Assembly: GCA_025617745.1 (NCBI GenBank) | Contig: CM046868.1 | Location: forward strand, 16,496,615-16,560,614 | Length of the DNA stretch: 64,000 nt | Direction of reading: 5' to 3' | Source of the DNA: Heliocidaris erythrogramma | Lineage: Eukaryota > Echinodermata > Echinoidea > Camarodonta > Echinometridae | Part shown: one piece after another, positions 1 to 10,658 of the stretch | How the letters are laid out: each line of letters opens with the position of its first letter | Numbering within the stretch: position 1 is the stretch's first letter | Notes under the pieces: generated by a model | Databases searched by the model: none | Told to the model about the DNA's origin: nothing | The model's input: only the letters and a program-made list of their open reading frames with translations | Translations under genes and position numbers: made by a program

Positions 1-813
1 TAACAGAGCGAGCCGACAGACTGACGCCCTTACCTCCCCTGACCATCGTGTTAGACTCGCTGGTAGGCGAGCGAAACACAGAGGTCTCCATCACACTCAC
101 TGGCCTGTCGCCCTTATAAGTGAGAGTAGTGGAAGGGAGGGAAGAAGAATTGGAAGAGTACAGAGGCAACCAAGACCTCAATTGCTCTTCCTTCGAAGAA
201 CTCATTATCACCTGTAAGGAGATATAAAGGAGTCAAACAATAAACAAGTGTAAAGAAAAGGGCGTAATAAGCGAGAGTGAAACGGAATGGAATTTTCCAA
301 AGTAGTGTGTGGAAATTTCCATTCACGCACTACAAACAAAACAACACTCTCATAAAGGTATATGCACACAACAGCCACACACACGAAACACCAACGAAAC
401 GTAACAGGGCTGAGCGCCCGGCAATACACCAAAGCGAATGCCAGGTGGGCTACTATACGAAAGAGGTGAAAAGTGAGGTATGAATTTAAGCTCAAAAATC
501 ACCAAAATAAATATGTGACAGACATAAACCGACCCTAAACAGATATTAAAACAAGTCTAGGACGGAAATATTGGCAAAAGTCACCAGAAACGCACTAAAA
601 GAGTAGCAAACTCTGAAAATAGTGACTTAGCTGCAACTCTTTAGGCTGCGAGAAGGAAAGAGGATGATTGTGTGCACGCGTCATACATACGTGCACAGAG
701 GAAGGCGGGATCCTAGGGGGTATATGCACTGTCGTGACTTTAATTACTCGAATGGCTTGCGTAGTCAGAAGACTAGCAAAATAGGTAGGTACATTGATTT
801 ATTGTAGTAAATT
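1..813 (-). mobile_element. DIRS-1: 5' end of a DIRS retrotransposon (copy of DIRS-2 5' end)
   Basis: It carries the start of gag on the minus strand (ATG at 205-203, reading MSSSKEEQ...) running off the left window edge. Upstream lie a non-coding leader and an ITR ending near 813 with the GGTAGGTACATTGATTTATT motif. It is the near-identical counterpart of 13658-14470, so it adds no independent element if the duplication is an assembly artefact. Confidence 0.85.
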
Positions 814-2800
814 TACTGATTGAAGATTCCCATATCGTAATTCAAACTGGTGTTGAAGAGAGACATACCAAAGCTTTTTGTCTTGCACTCATCAGAGGAT
901 ACCGCAAGAATGAACAGAAAGGCAAAATTGAACAATATACCAGAAACTAAAGGAACAAAGTGCTCAAAATATTAGACAGATTTTAATTGGCTGCCTCAAC
1001 ATAACGGGAAATTAGGCTTATTCAAACTTCAAACTGCTTCACCTTCTTTTCTCCTTGTCTGATTTATGTCACACTTTCACTAATCCATTTCAGTATTCAT
1101 TCAGGCCAGTTTTCCATGAAGGCTTAATGCCGTTTAATACGTCTTAGCTATCTGCCTATCTATTCTTTGTGTTTGAGCAGTAATCACAGAACAACAGAAA
1201 TTTAATCCTACTAAGATGCACTTGGCAATGTAACAATGAAGCTAAAACAGAAGCACATGTATCAACTGGCAAAATCATTTGGCAAACACTATTGCCCGTG
1301 ATAATAGTCCCCACATTTTAATTGGCGTCAGCGGTGGGATAATAACTCCCCTATTTCAACTCAGGGCAGTTCAGAGGTTTCTTCAGGTCTCAATCAATCA
1401 GCCTCTCCTCCTCCAATTGGCATCAATAATTATTTTTATTTTCCATTCCAACATAATAGAAAAATAAAAATGTATACTTATTAACAAATATGAATCAAAC
1501 TTACAATTTCCACAAAAACTTGCCAATTGGTACACAAAGATAGTGATTATAAATTACACTATTTTTTAGTACCAATTGGCAAGATTTTGTTGCATATTGT
1601 AATTTAGAGATTTTACTGATTATTTACAATTGAATCATTCTTATTAATAAATGGCACAATGCATCGCATTAGAAAAAATTCTGTGATTTTTGCTCTTTCT
1701 GCTCATGTATAATGTGTAATTTGTAGCATTCTTGCTCAAAAGCTATTCCAATACATCTCTAAAAGGAGACACTGCGCTCGAGGTTAATTGGACTCATTCA
1801 GGATGAGAAACATAAAGGCATTGGCAGACACTGTCCCATAATCATGAGATGAGAATGAAAGTTGGCAGATTTAGCAAACTTTTTCTGGTTCGACCATAAT
1901 TAATGCAGTCCATACTCTCCGATTTATAAATATGGTTATAACTGAAATATATTCAGCCATAGTTGAAAACCAGAAGCAGCTTCATTCTTTTTTTTAGTGA
2001 TAGTAATAGTGGATTCTTTCACAGAGCAGTTATGTGCTCATGTCTGTCAGACTTGACACTCCTGGCACTCCGCAATTATTACCCCAGCTTTACGCATGGC
2101 TGCTATAACAGTTCTCCTCATTTTTAAAGCAATATCATGTACATCTGTAATAAACTCCCCCCCCCCGAAATTTTGTCACATTTCTCCCATTCTAAAAGCA
2201 AGATAATAACCATCTGAAAACTTGGTCTACAAGAAATTACATGTACATGTTTAGTTTAGTTCTAGATATTCACTACTGAGTCAATCATAATAATACTGTA
2301 AGGCATCGAGGGGGGTACCGTACGTAAGTCAACAGGATTCGTACGCTGTAAAAAGGGGAGTCTATGTCGAAGAAAGGCTTTTTTCCCGCTTCGCCCTGGA
2401 GGTCGTCTTCCGTTGCATCGTGTCCGCCTCTCTGTTTGGATGTGCGGAACGGTATTCGTTTGGCCTGTATTTGTCCTGTTTGCTTCAAAATCACGGTTTT
2501 TTACATGCCCAAACGCCATTGACCTGCGTGGTTTGAGACGATTTGAACTATCACAGACGTTTGTGCGAGTCGGTCAATGACGAACACGCGCGTAATTTGG
2601 AAAATGACTGCGAAACAAGTCTTTCTTCTCTTTATTCTATATTTTTTATCATTTTTCTCATTATCTGTTAATAATAAAGGGTAGTTTGGGTGCTTCTGAC
2701 CGTTCTTAAATTCAGGGAAATGGTGATTTTGGTGGCGCAAAATTTGGTGGATACGGACGTTTATATATAATTACCAAATACACTCTTCATAACAGGTAAT
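814..2800. other. Spacer between DIRS copies, copy A
   Basis: No gene is supported. Bases 835-905 resemble the TIR of the element at 5345-6396 (AAGCTTTTTGTCTTGCACTC). A short hairpin is formed by CTTGCCAATTGGTAC near 1520 and its complement near 1570. CAATTGG recurs unusually often from 1010 to 1600. A moderately GC-rich stretch at 2290-2600 has short open frames on both strands that I do not recognise. Confidence 0.5.
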
Positions 2801-2805
2801 TCTCG

Positions 2806-2875
2806 ATAGCTCAAGCGGTAACGTCACTGCCTCACATATGGAATGTCGCGAGTTCGAATCCAAGATAAATATAAT
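2806..2875 (+). repeat. tRNA-derived SINE head or tRNA pseudogene, copy A
   Basis: A box-A-like motif (TAGCTCAAGCGGTA) is followed about 40 bases later by a box-B-like GAGTTCGAATCC and then a T-rich run. The D-stem does not pair and no 3' acceptor strand follows, so this is a tRNA-related SINE head or pseudogene rather than a functional tRNA gene. The same sequence occurs at 16464-16530. Confidence 0.6.
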
Positions 2876-3146
2876 TTTTTTTTTCTTTTTCTTCTTGAGT
2901 TTGATTTTGTAGTAGTCATAGTCATTGTCATTGACTTAAGATCAAAAGAAGAATAAACAGAAATAGACGAATTTTCGCATCTCATGTGTGACAGGTGATT
3001 AAACATATTTTTTGTTTCTAAGTTTCTAAGTTCGTTTATCCTTATAACTCCATACCATTTCTAAACTACAATGTACTGCCATCATTGATAAAATTAATTT
3101 TGATCATATAATAATAAAAAGAAACCTATTTCTTACTATTCAAAAC

Positions 3147-3683
3147 AAGAAAATTATAACTAATTTTGTTATTTACTAGATAAATCTAATTGTATCTACC
3201 TATTTGCTAGTTTCCCAAACTATGCCGTCAATCAAGAAAAACTAAGTCAGAAACGCGCATGCGCATGGCCCCTGCCCGCGCGCGCGCTCTCCCCTCTCCC
3301 CGTCCACCTATATGATCGCGCAGCCGCCATGCTCTTCCTCTTCCGAGCAGTCAGATACAGAATCTAGGACATGTCAGACAAGGAGAGGGGCTGGAGGGAG
3401 GGACAAAGGTAGATACATAGATTTATCTAGTAAATAACAAAATTAGTTATAATTTTCTTGATTTACAGCAATAAATCAATGTATCTACCTATTTGCTAGA
3501 ATAGCACGGATAAAAACCCGGGTGGCATGTCCCAGGACGGGAAGAACGAACGCGGGGCAGGAGTGAAGACGAAGCAGCTCTCAACCCACAGGTAGCAAAA
3601 CCCAACCAACCCTCACCCGAAGGATCACCCTTAAAAAAGAAGGATGTGAAGGAGGAAGGGGAACGCCAAAAGGCAGCCCGCAA
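3147..3683 (-). mobile_element. DIRS-1b: 3' end of a DIRS element (copy of DIRS-3 end), cut by gap
   Basis: The outer arm (3147-3210), the ITR body, the ICR (3405-3500) and the last part of the YR reading frame (3500-3683) are present and match 16808-17338. The rest is lost in the N gap; sequence after the gap is unrelated. Confidence 0.85.
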
Positions 3684-4183
3684 NNNNNNNNNNNNNNNNN
3701 NNNNNNNNNNNNNNNNNNNNNNNNNNNNNNNNNNNNNNNNNNNNNNNNNNNNNNNNNNNNNNNNNNNNNNNNNNNNNNNNNNNNNNNNNNNNNNNNNNNN
3801 NNNNNNNNNNNNNNNNNNNNNNNNNNNNNNNNNNNNNNNNNNNNNNNNNNNNNNNNNNNNNNNNNNNNNNNNNNNNNNNNNNNNNNNNNNNNNNNNNNNN
3901 NNNNNNNNNNNNNNNNNNNNNNNNNNNNNNNNNNNNNNNNNNNNNNNNNNNNNNNNNNNNNNNNNNNNNNNNNNNNNNNNNNNNNNNNNNNNNNNNNNNN
4001 NNNNNNNNNNNNNNNNNNNNNNNNNNNNNNNNNNNNNNNNNNNNNNNNNNNNNNNNNNNNNNNNNNNNNNNNNNNNNNNNNNNNNNNNNNNNNNNNNNNN
4101 NNNNNNNNNNNNNNNNNNNNNNNNNNNNNNNNNNNNNNNNNNNNNNNNNNNNNNNNNNNNNNNNNNNNNNNNNNNNNNNNNNN
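3684..4183. other. Assembly gap (500 Ns)
   Basis: Exactly 500 undetermined bases. Translations spanning it are meaningless. It marks the end of duplication copy A. Confidence 1.
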
Positions 4184-4917
4184 AATGTCTCATTAACACA
4201 TGATACGTCAAGGGCTAAAATAGATAAAATTTGACAAGAATGGTAAAGCAGGGTATGAGAAAAAATAGAAACAAAAGCCCCTAAGCATATTTACATATAT
4301 CTCTGTGTTATAAGATACATAAATGTAAAGCACATTATGCTTAACTCATTTCATTTTCCTTTTTTTTTTCTTTGCAGTTAATGTACATATAAATGCCTCA
4401 AGTATGAAAGACGCTTAAAGGTCAATGACAAGGTCAAGATAAAATTCAGCTGGAGAGGAAGCTTTCTATTATGAAGCTTCAGATTATTTAAAGGTACTGT
4501 ACGTAAGGTCAAAAATATTGTATGAATATAATCAATTTGAGAATATATAGTTCAAGAGCCCCCTCAAAATATAGGAACTGAAACTGACTTCTCGTGGAAG
4601 AACTGACTGTTAAATTTCAAATGGAATTTAGGCGGGATGCCAAATATTACATGGCTATAGGGGAGCCCAGTACAACACTTGTGATCTGTAACCAAATCAT
4701 TGATTTGAAAATAGAATAATACCCTTGGCACTCCATAGTCAGCCTCAATGGTTTTACATTTTACATAAAAATGTTAGGGAAGCAATGAATATAGGATATG
4801 ATATCCGCTATTATTAATAAAGCTCATATACACTATTGGTAACGAAAAGGAAATTGTAAAGAAACATGTTAAATCGGGTTTCTGGGATTTGTCATTGACC
4901 TACAGTCACGTAATTAT
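4184..4917. other. AT-rich sequence without recognised features
   Basis: I find no open frame with family resemblance, no inverted repeat and no convincing exon. It is presumably intron or intergenic DNA. Confidence 0.5.
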
Positions 4918-5088
4918 CAGATCCACCATACACTGTACGTTAGACAAGACCGCTATGAGTGGGCCCGACTATGAATGGGCCTCGCACGCATTCTGACCGG
5001 GTTCTTCAGCATACAGTGCTGAAGACGCCAGGCCAGAATGCGTGCGAGGCCTGCTCGTAGCGGTTTCGTCTAACATATGGTGGATCTG
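4918..5088. repeat. Near-perfect palindromic MITE-like hairpin (171 bp)
   Basis: CAGATCCACCATA at the left pairs with TATGGTGGATCTG at the right. The arms continue with CGCTATGAG/CTCGTAGCG-like pairing and GCCTCGCACGCATTCTG with CAGAATGCGTGCGAGGC. The centre is TTCAGCATACAGTGCTGAA near 5003. The whole segment can fold into one long hairpin with almost no loop, typical of a small non-autonomous foldback/MITE. I see no clear target duplication. Confidence 0.8.
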
Positions 5089-5344
5089 AAAAACGTGTGA
5101 TTATAGATCGTTGACACATCCAGAAATTATGGGACACTTCCGGGTCCAAGAGCGCAGCAAAGGCTTTTTCGGGAAGTTTAGACAATATTGAACCTACCGT
5201 TTATCCTTGAAATTAATATTTCACATTTTGTTTTCAATATTTTTTTAATCCTAGGGTATAAAATGGGGTTTTAATAATCTAAAGCTTTGGTGAAGGGGAG
5301 ATGAGAGAAGCTGGCTGGTAAAAGTGATTTTCAAGAGGTTATTT

Positions 5345-6396
5345 AAATTTCAATATGGCATGAAATAGAGACATGATAACGAAGCTTTTCGACCTGCACT
5401 CATCAGGTTATCATGCAGGTATGTAACAAATTACATATTATACTTGATGAACCAAGCTTAGCAATTATTCTGAAATTACGGCGTCCAGGTTGCGTCCGGG
5501 TTCATCGAGTATAATATACTGTATAAGCTGTTATTTTTGCGAGGGTTTTATTTTTCGCGAATTTCGCGAATGAAAGATCACCCGCGAATTTAACAACGCG
5601 CGAAAATATTTACAATGTTTTCTCCCTTTATTCCTCTTGTACATAACGATATGTATAGCCAGCCTCGAATGCCCCAGCCAATGAATTGACTCAACGGGCA
5701 CCCCTTCCTCCAATCAAATTGCTTCAATTCCGTCCAACCCCCTCCCCGCCTTCTTACGCTGAAAGGTTCAGCATGACCATGCGGTCGCATTTACTGTGTG
5801 TTCAAAAGGGGATGACGTAAAGGGATTGCCCCACATTCGGGTTTCTTTCCTTCTTTGGTATCCAGGGGCAACAACAGCGAGTACGGGGCTTGCAAAGGTT
5901 GCGCTGCGCATACACGTGTGTTAATATATGCATAGACCGGGTTTTGAAAGAGTGCGAGCTCGAGCTCGAGCTCGAGGGTGGCGTGAACGTGATTGTGTTG
6001 TTCGGGGTTGGGCTGAGGGCGTGTACTAGTATGGGGGTGTGTGTACACTGCAAGCTCAAGAGATACGATACGAGTCGAAATGAGTGAGTATATGTGACGG
6101 GAGTTGTGTGTATAGCGAGAACAAACTCGTGAGCTTAGTGTTTACAAACAGCATGATCGTAAACTGGTTGATGTCAGGGAATTTCCCTAGATCTGTTGTG
6201 TGGTGGTGAACGCGAATTTAACAACACGCGAATATGTGGCAGAGGTCGCCATTCGCGAAAATATCTGTACGTGAAAATATCAGCTTATACAGTAGTTGAT
6301 TTTGAGTAATTTGTTACATACCTGCGTGATAACCTTATGAGTGCAGGTCGAAAAGCTTCGTTATCATGTCTCTTTTTTGTGCCATATTGAAATTTT
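5345..6396. mobile_element. TIR element with about 90-bp arms, containing a nested element
   Basis: Bases 5347-5436 and 6307-6396 are inverted copies sharing GCTTTTCGACCTGCACTCAT, TTATCATG and ATTTGTTACATACCTGC. No transposase frame is visible, so it is non-autonomous. It was later interrupted by the element at 5519-6292. A related terminus occurs at 835-905 and 14493-14562. Confidence 0.8.
5519..6292. mobile_element. Nested TIR element with TA target duplication (Tc1/mariner-like size class)
   Basis: The ends are CTGTATAAGCTGTTATTTTT and its inverted near copy (CTGTATAAGCTGATATTTTC on the complement), flanked by TA at 5517-5518 and 6293-6294. Subterminal CGCGAATTTAACAAC motifs occur at both ends (5584 and 6211). 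The interior holds a GAGCTC-rich self-complementary run near 5955 and no transposase. TA duplication suggests the Tc1/mariner superfamily, but the class is inferred. Confidence 0.75.
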
Positions 6397-7584
6397 GTAG
6401 TATCAGGAAATTATTATTATTTGAGTTATTTAGATTCTAAAATGGCTACTATGTTGCTGAGATAGATAAAAGTACCAGGCTATATAAAGAGTAGCATCAG
6501 TTTTTTTTTCTTTTTGCTCTTCGAAGAGCCTTCTAGGCATGCACGGTATCCTCCAAAACTGAATACCTAGATACTTCAACACTGTCTGAGTTGGAAAAAG
6601 GTGCCTGGAGATCATAGGAGCGGTCTTCCATTGTGTCATAAAATCCACATAGAACCTGGTGAACATTTCCTTTTCACTCCTTGCCCTTTAGTGATGAATA
6701 CAGCCTTAAGTTTGTATATGGGTCCTCCATTATGGTAGAAAGGTCTTCGGGTGCAGTGTTCAGAAAAACGATGTCAGGGCGAATCCTTGCAATGTGTCCC
6801 ATACGACATAAGTCTTTTTCCCTCATATTTCATCCAAAAATGAAGAAACTCTCAATATTACCATTAAATAATGGTGCTTACTGCTATCACTGCCATTAGT
6901 CATGGCCATATCAAGAGATTTTTCACTCGTGGATGAAATACATGGAAAAAATATCATTTTGTCGTAAGGAACACACTCTCACTCTCTCTCTCTCTTTCTC
7001 TCTCCCACTCCCCCTCTCTCTCTCTCTCTCTCTCTCTTTCTTTCTCTCAATCCATGAGTACAAGATGACTTCTCATGGAGATTTCTCCTGAAGATGATCC
7101 GAGCATACTGATCAAAACGTCGAGAACCACAGAGCTCCAATAGCGGAGCTCACCAGCCCTTTTCGGGCTCTTATTCCTTGAAAGATTACATGGTGTAACC
7201 CTGAAAAACTAAACCTACAAGATGACTTCAGTATAACAACTTGATTATCTTGAGAGGCAATGACAAACTGATGAATACCCTAGCTGCAAGTAGAGAATTC
7301 TGAGCTTCACCCCATGATAACCAATGCTGAGAGAAATCAATTTCTCTCTCGCTCTCCACTCAAAGTAAAACATCTCTCATGGTTATACCAGCTTGATTGC
7401 ATAAATACCGATAAACCAAATCATGTTTTGGGGGCTATTACAGTGTAGGTAAAAATAACCAAAGTACAGAAATGAACAAACTTACTGATCGGGAACATGC
7501 AAACAATACCTGGCCTTAGGATCATTAATGTCTCATTAAAACATTAAATGATTTTGAAAAATAGCTGTTTACATTCATACTCAC
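6397..7584. other. Non-coding stretch with a CT microsatellite
   Basis: A (CT)n-rich tract occupies 6973-7048. Just after it, 7080-7120 reads CTGAAGATGATCCGAGCATA then CTGATCAAAACGTC, a motif I associate with Penelope-like or other retroelement ends, without proof. Nothing else is supported. Confidence 0.5.
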
Positions 7585-7625
7585 CAAATCAGTAAGTCTG
7601 TTCGATGATGGCTGACTCCAAGAAG
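7585..7625 (-). CDS. Host-gene exon 5 in this window (41 nt, adaptor-like protein)
   Basis: On the minus strand the acceptor TTTTATTCTTAG precedes the exon and the donor GTGAGTATG follows. It starts with two bases completing a codon begun by exon 33319-33403, then reads SWSQPSSNRLTDL with no stop, ending in phase 0. The phase match to the previous exon is exact. The peptide is polar with Ser/Pro/Trp content, compatible with an unstructured linker of an adaptor protein. It is the most 3' exon I can support; the gene probably continues beyond. Confidence 0.6.
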
Positions 7626-9044
7626 CTAAGAATAAAATACAAAATGGTAAATGAGATTAATTCATTTTGCTTCTTAAATTGAAATTAAAATGTAGTTATT
7701 TCAAAATGTAAGATATTATAAAACACATCCAGTGATTACAATACTGTCTGCTTCGATTCAGATGACTTTAACTGCAAGCAAAGTTATAAGTTAATGCCCT
7801 TCTGGCTCTCAGCAGACTTATCTCCTGCTTGAGATATTTCTACATAAAATCACTTACTTTTAGTCTCCATTTGTATGATACCACAAAACTTTGTTACTTG
7901 ATTTGCGAACTAGCACCACCAGCTCTATGTTGACACCACTATACTTGAACAGATCCAGAAAAGGTATTCTGCTTTTAGGATAGCCAAAGGGATTCCAGAC
8001 ATGACACAGGATCTTTACACCTTGGTCATACTCAGTGGCATGGGAGAAGAACTCTTACATAGAATAAAATATGGCATTTACCTTGCATTTTGTCCTATTC
8101 CTTTTCTCTCTGAACTGCAAACATTCATACAAGGAATTACAAGTGATGTATCTTCCACAAACCTTCGGATATATATATATATATACACCGGTATATATAT
8201 ATATATAACACAGTTCAGGGCATAATGGTACCTTATAAGTTAAAGGGGGATTTAAAGCATTAGTATAATGCTATTGTGCTCACATAAAAGCTACCAATTG
8301 ACAGTTGTTATAAAGGTTACTTCCTAAAACAACCTCTATGCCTCTATGAATAATAAACCTCTGTAACTTCCTTATAAATAAAAAAAACCCTTTATAATGC
8401 CCTATGATTTTCACAAATACTCCTTTAATTTCCTGATTTCCAAATGAACTACCATATATCTTTGAAAGATTTATTCATTTCTAAGATGACTGCATCTAAT
8501 TAAAGGTAAAATTCCAAGGCTAGTTAAATCGATTAATCAAAACATCATTTTTTGATCATTAACTAAAGTTTAATAGAGCCTCAAAATAGATTTAATAGTG
8601 TACTTCCTCTTTTATCTTGCAGGATAAAAATCTCAACATTTTCCCTACTGCAAATTGTTGTTTTTCCTTTGCACTGCCAACACATTAAAATTCAACAGCA
8701 ACAAGGACTATACAAAGTCCTTATTGTTTGAAGGGAATAAAATTCTTCACTGGTAATAGACCATACATGGAACAAATGACCCCGATATGACTGCATTTTG
8801 TACATGCGTGCATCTGTTTTGGTTGATACGCTACTTGTTTAACAAATAAAATCATACATGTGCGCACACTACGAAAGCGTATAAAGGTCGTTTGTAATCG
8901 GTACAAGTGACCTTTATCTACACATGTGCAAATGTAATAAGGAACTGGCTTATTGGTATGAGTAAAAGCAGAAAAATCAGAGAAACTTTTGTACGCATGA
9001 ATGGGTGAGTTCTCCATGTTAGATGTTACATATTGTGACAGAAC
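7626..9044. other. AT-rich intron-like sequence with a TA microsatellite
   Basis: An imperfect (TA)n palindrome around CACCGG lies at 8169-8207. At 7786-7806 the sequence CCCTTCTGGCTCTC recurs from the small hairpin family seen at 49191-49255 and 57474. No coding evidence was found. Confidence 0.5.
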
Positions 9045-9370
9045 AGTAAAATCAGAACTGATTTTATTATTTGCTAGATAAATCTATGTACCTGCCTATG
9101 TCCCACCCTCCTACCCCACTCCTTGCCTAGCAACATGTCAAAGTTTGTCTGAGGCTGCTCGTAAAGAGGAGGATTGTGTGCGCGCGTCATGCGTACGTGC
9201 ACAGAGGAAGGCGGGATCCTAGGGGGGTATATGCACTGTCGTGACTTTAATTACTCGAATGGCTTGCGTAGTCAGAAGACTAGCAAAATAGGTAGGTACA
9301 TAGATTTATCTAGCAAATAATAAAATCAGTTCTGATTTTACTGATTTTACCTACCTATTTTGCTAGACCA
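9045..9370. repeat. DIRS-2 left terminus and ICR
   Basis: AAAATCAGAACTGATTTTAT... near 9050 is the reverse complement of sequence ending near 9335. Between them 9171-9308 matches the right ITR (14317-14455) in the same orientation, not inverted. The ICR part that should match the right end is shortened, lacking the CTACAATAAATCAATG segment. Confidence 0.85.
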
Positions 9371-9383
9371 GCACAGATTCAAC

Positions 9384-10658
9384 TGGGGGGCATGTCCCAA
9401 GAGGAAGGTCAACAGGAACCCAAGAATGATGATGCAGCTTGCAACATCTTGTTAGAAAAAGACTCTTCAACGTGGAGGAGCGCCAGTAGGCTGCCCTCAT
9501 AATGTCCACTAGGGGCACCCCTTGGAAAAGAGCCCAAGAGGCACTGATGCCCCTGGTATCGTGAGCACGGGGCTTCCCATCAGTCAATAGGGCCTCCGGC
9601 CCAGCTGCCTGGATCGCTTCGACTATCCATCTAGAAATGGATTCTCTGGAAGCGGGGGAAAAGGGCTCTCGAGTGATGACAAAAAGCTGATCACTCTGAC
9701 GAAGAGTCTTAGTCCTATCTAAATACCATTTCAAGGCCCTCACCGGACACCAGACCTTATCCTCCTGCACTGAGGAATGGTCCGACAGTGGTCTAAGAAA
9801 AATCTCAACTTGTCCAGAGGAAGCAATCTGAATGGAGGGCTTGGGTATAAGTCGCACACCATGGTTCTCCCAACGGATGTGACCCGGTGTGATACACAGA
9901 GCATGAAGAGTACTCCTCCTCTGTGCAGAAGCAATAGCAACTAAAAACAGCGTCTTGACCGTTAAATGGTGAAGGGACGCTTTACCCAACGGTTCAAAAG
10001 GTGGCTTCGCAAGCACGTCAAGGACTTTGGGTAGACTCCAAGATGGACGCTGCAAAAAGAAGGAGCGAGTCAACCTAGCTCTCGAACCATCAGCAAAGCC
10101 AACGTGGATGGCGGCAATAGCCGAACGATAGCCACGTATGGTTGAAATCGATCTACCCTTATCGAAAAGGGAGATAAAAAAATCGGCAATAACACCAATG
10201 GGGGCTTCAGGCGGCGAGACACCCTGATTCTCGCACCAAGAAAAGAAGGCCCCTAGACGAGAGTTGTAGAGATCTCTAGTGGAGTCTCTACGGCTTCTCA
10301 TCACAAACTGGGAGGCCCTCTCGGAGAGCCCCGAGTTTCTGGCGTCTTCCCCAACAACGGCCAGGCAGTCAAGTGGAGGACCGCTGGGCGTTGATGAACA
10401 ATCCCCGAGAGGGGTTGAATTATCAAATCCTCCTTGACCTTCCTCAAGACCTGAGGGATCAGAGGAATGGGGGGAAAAGCGTACCCCCGGATAGCTCCCC
10501 AATGGAGGGAGAAGGCATCCAGCGCCCACGCCTCCTGATCCCGAACCCGCGAGCAATACCTCGGGAGTCGGTGATTGAGGGTGGAGGCGAACAGATCGAT
10601 CTCCAGAGGACCCCACACCTCTTGGAGAAGAGCAAACACCTCCGGATGAAGAGTCCAC
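9384..10658 (-). pseudogene. DIRS-2 tyrosine recombinase (YR)
   Basis: The 431-residue frame (ending at 9363) contains the recombinase domain: a core-binding part (RDLYNSRL, RGYRSAIAAIHVGF), the first catalytic Arg in SAQRRSTLHALC and the HDTR box. YR enzymes insert the double-stranded circular DIRS copy into the genome. The C-terminus diverges after AYWRSS: the segment corresponding to the DIRS-4 Tyr nucleophile (CYLRD) reads LFLTR and then runs out of frame. The nucleophile therefore appears lost, by substitution or small deletion. Confidence 0.85.

Larger units (their letters stand above)
1..3683. repeat. Long duplication, copy A (partner 13658-17338)
   Basis: This block matches 13658-17338 base for base apart from scattered SNPs and small indels, for example a longer poly-C near 2160, a missing 5-base repeat near 2205 and an 8-base difference near 3600. 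It includes the 5' end of one DIRS element, a 2.3-kb spacer and the 3' end of another DIRS element. It stops exactly at the run of Ns. Either an alternate haplotype was placed in tandem or there was a recent segmental duplication; the gap favours the assembly explanation. Confidence 0.93.

Noticed and set aside
2806-2875. Functional tRNA gene
   Set aside because: Box A and box B motifs are present, but the D-stem and acceptor stem do not pair. SINE head or pseudogene is more likely.
3489-4211. 240-residue open frame
   Set aside because: Most of it crosses the 500-N gap; only the DIRS YR end before the gap is real.
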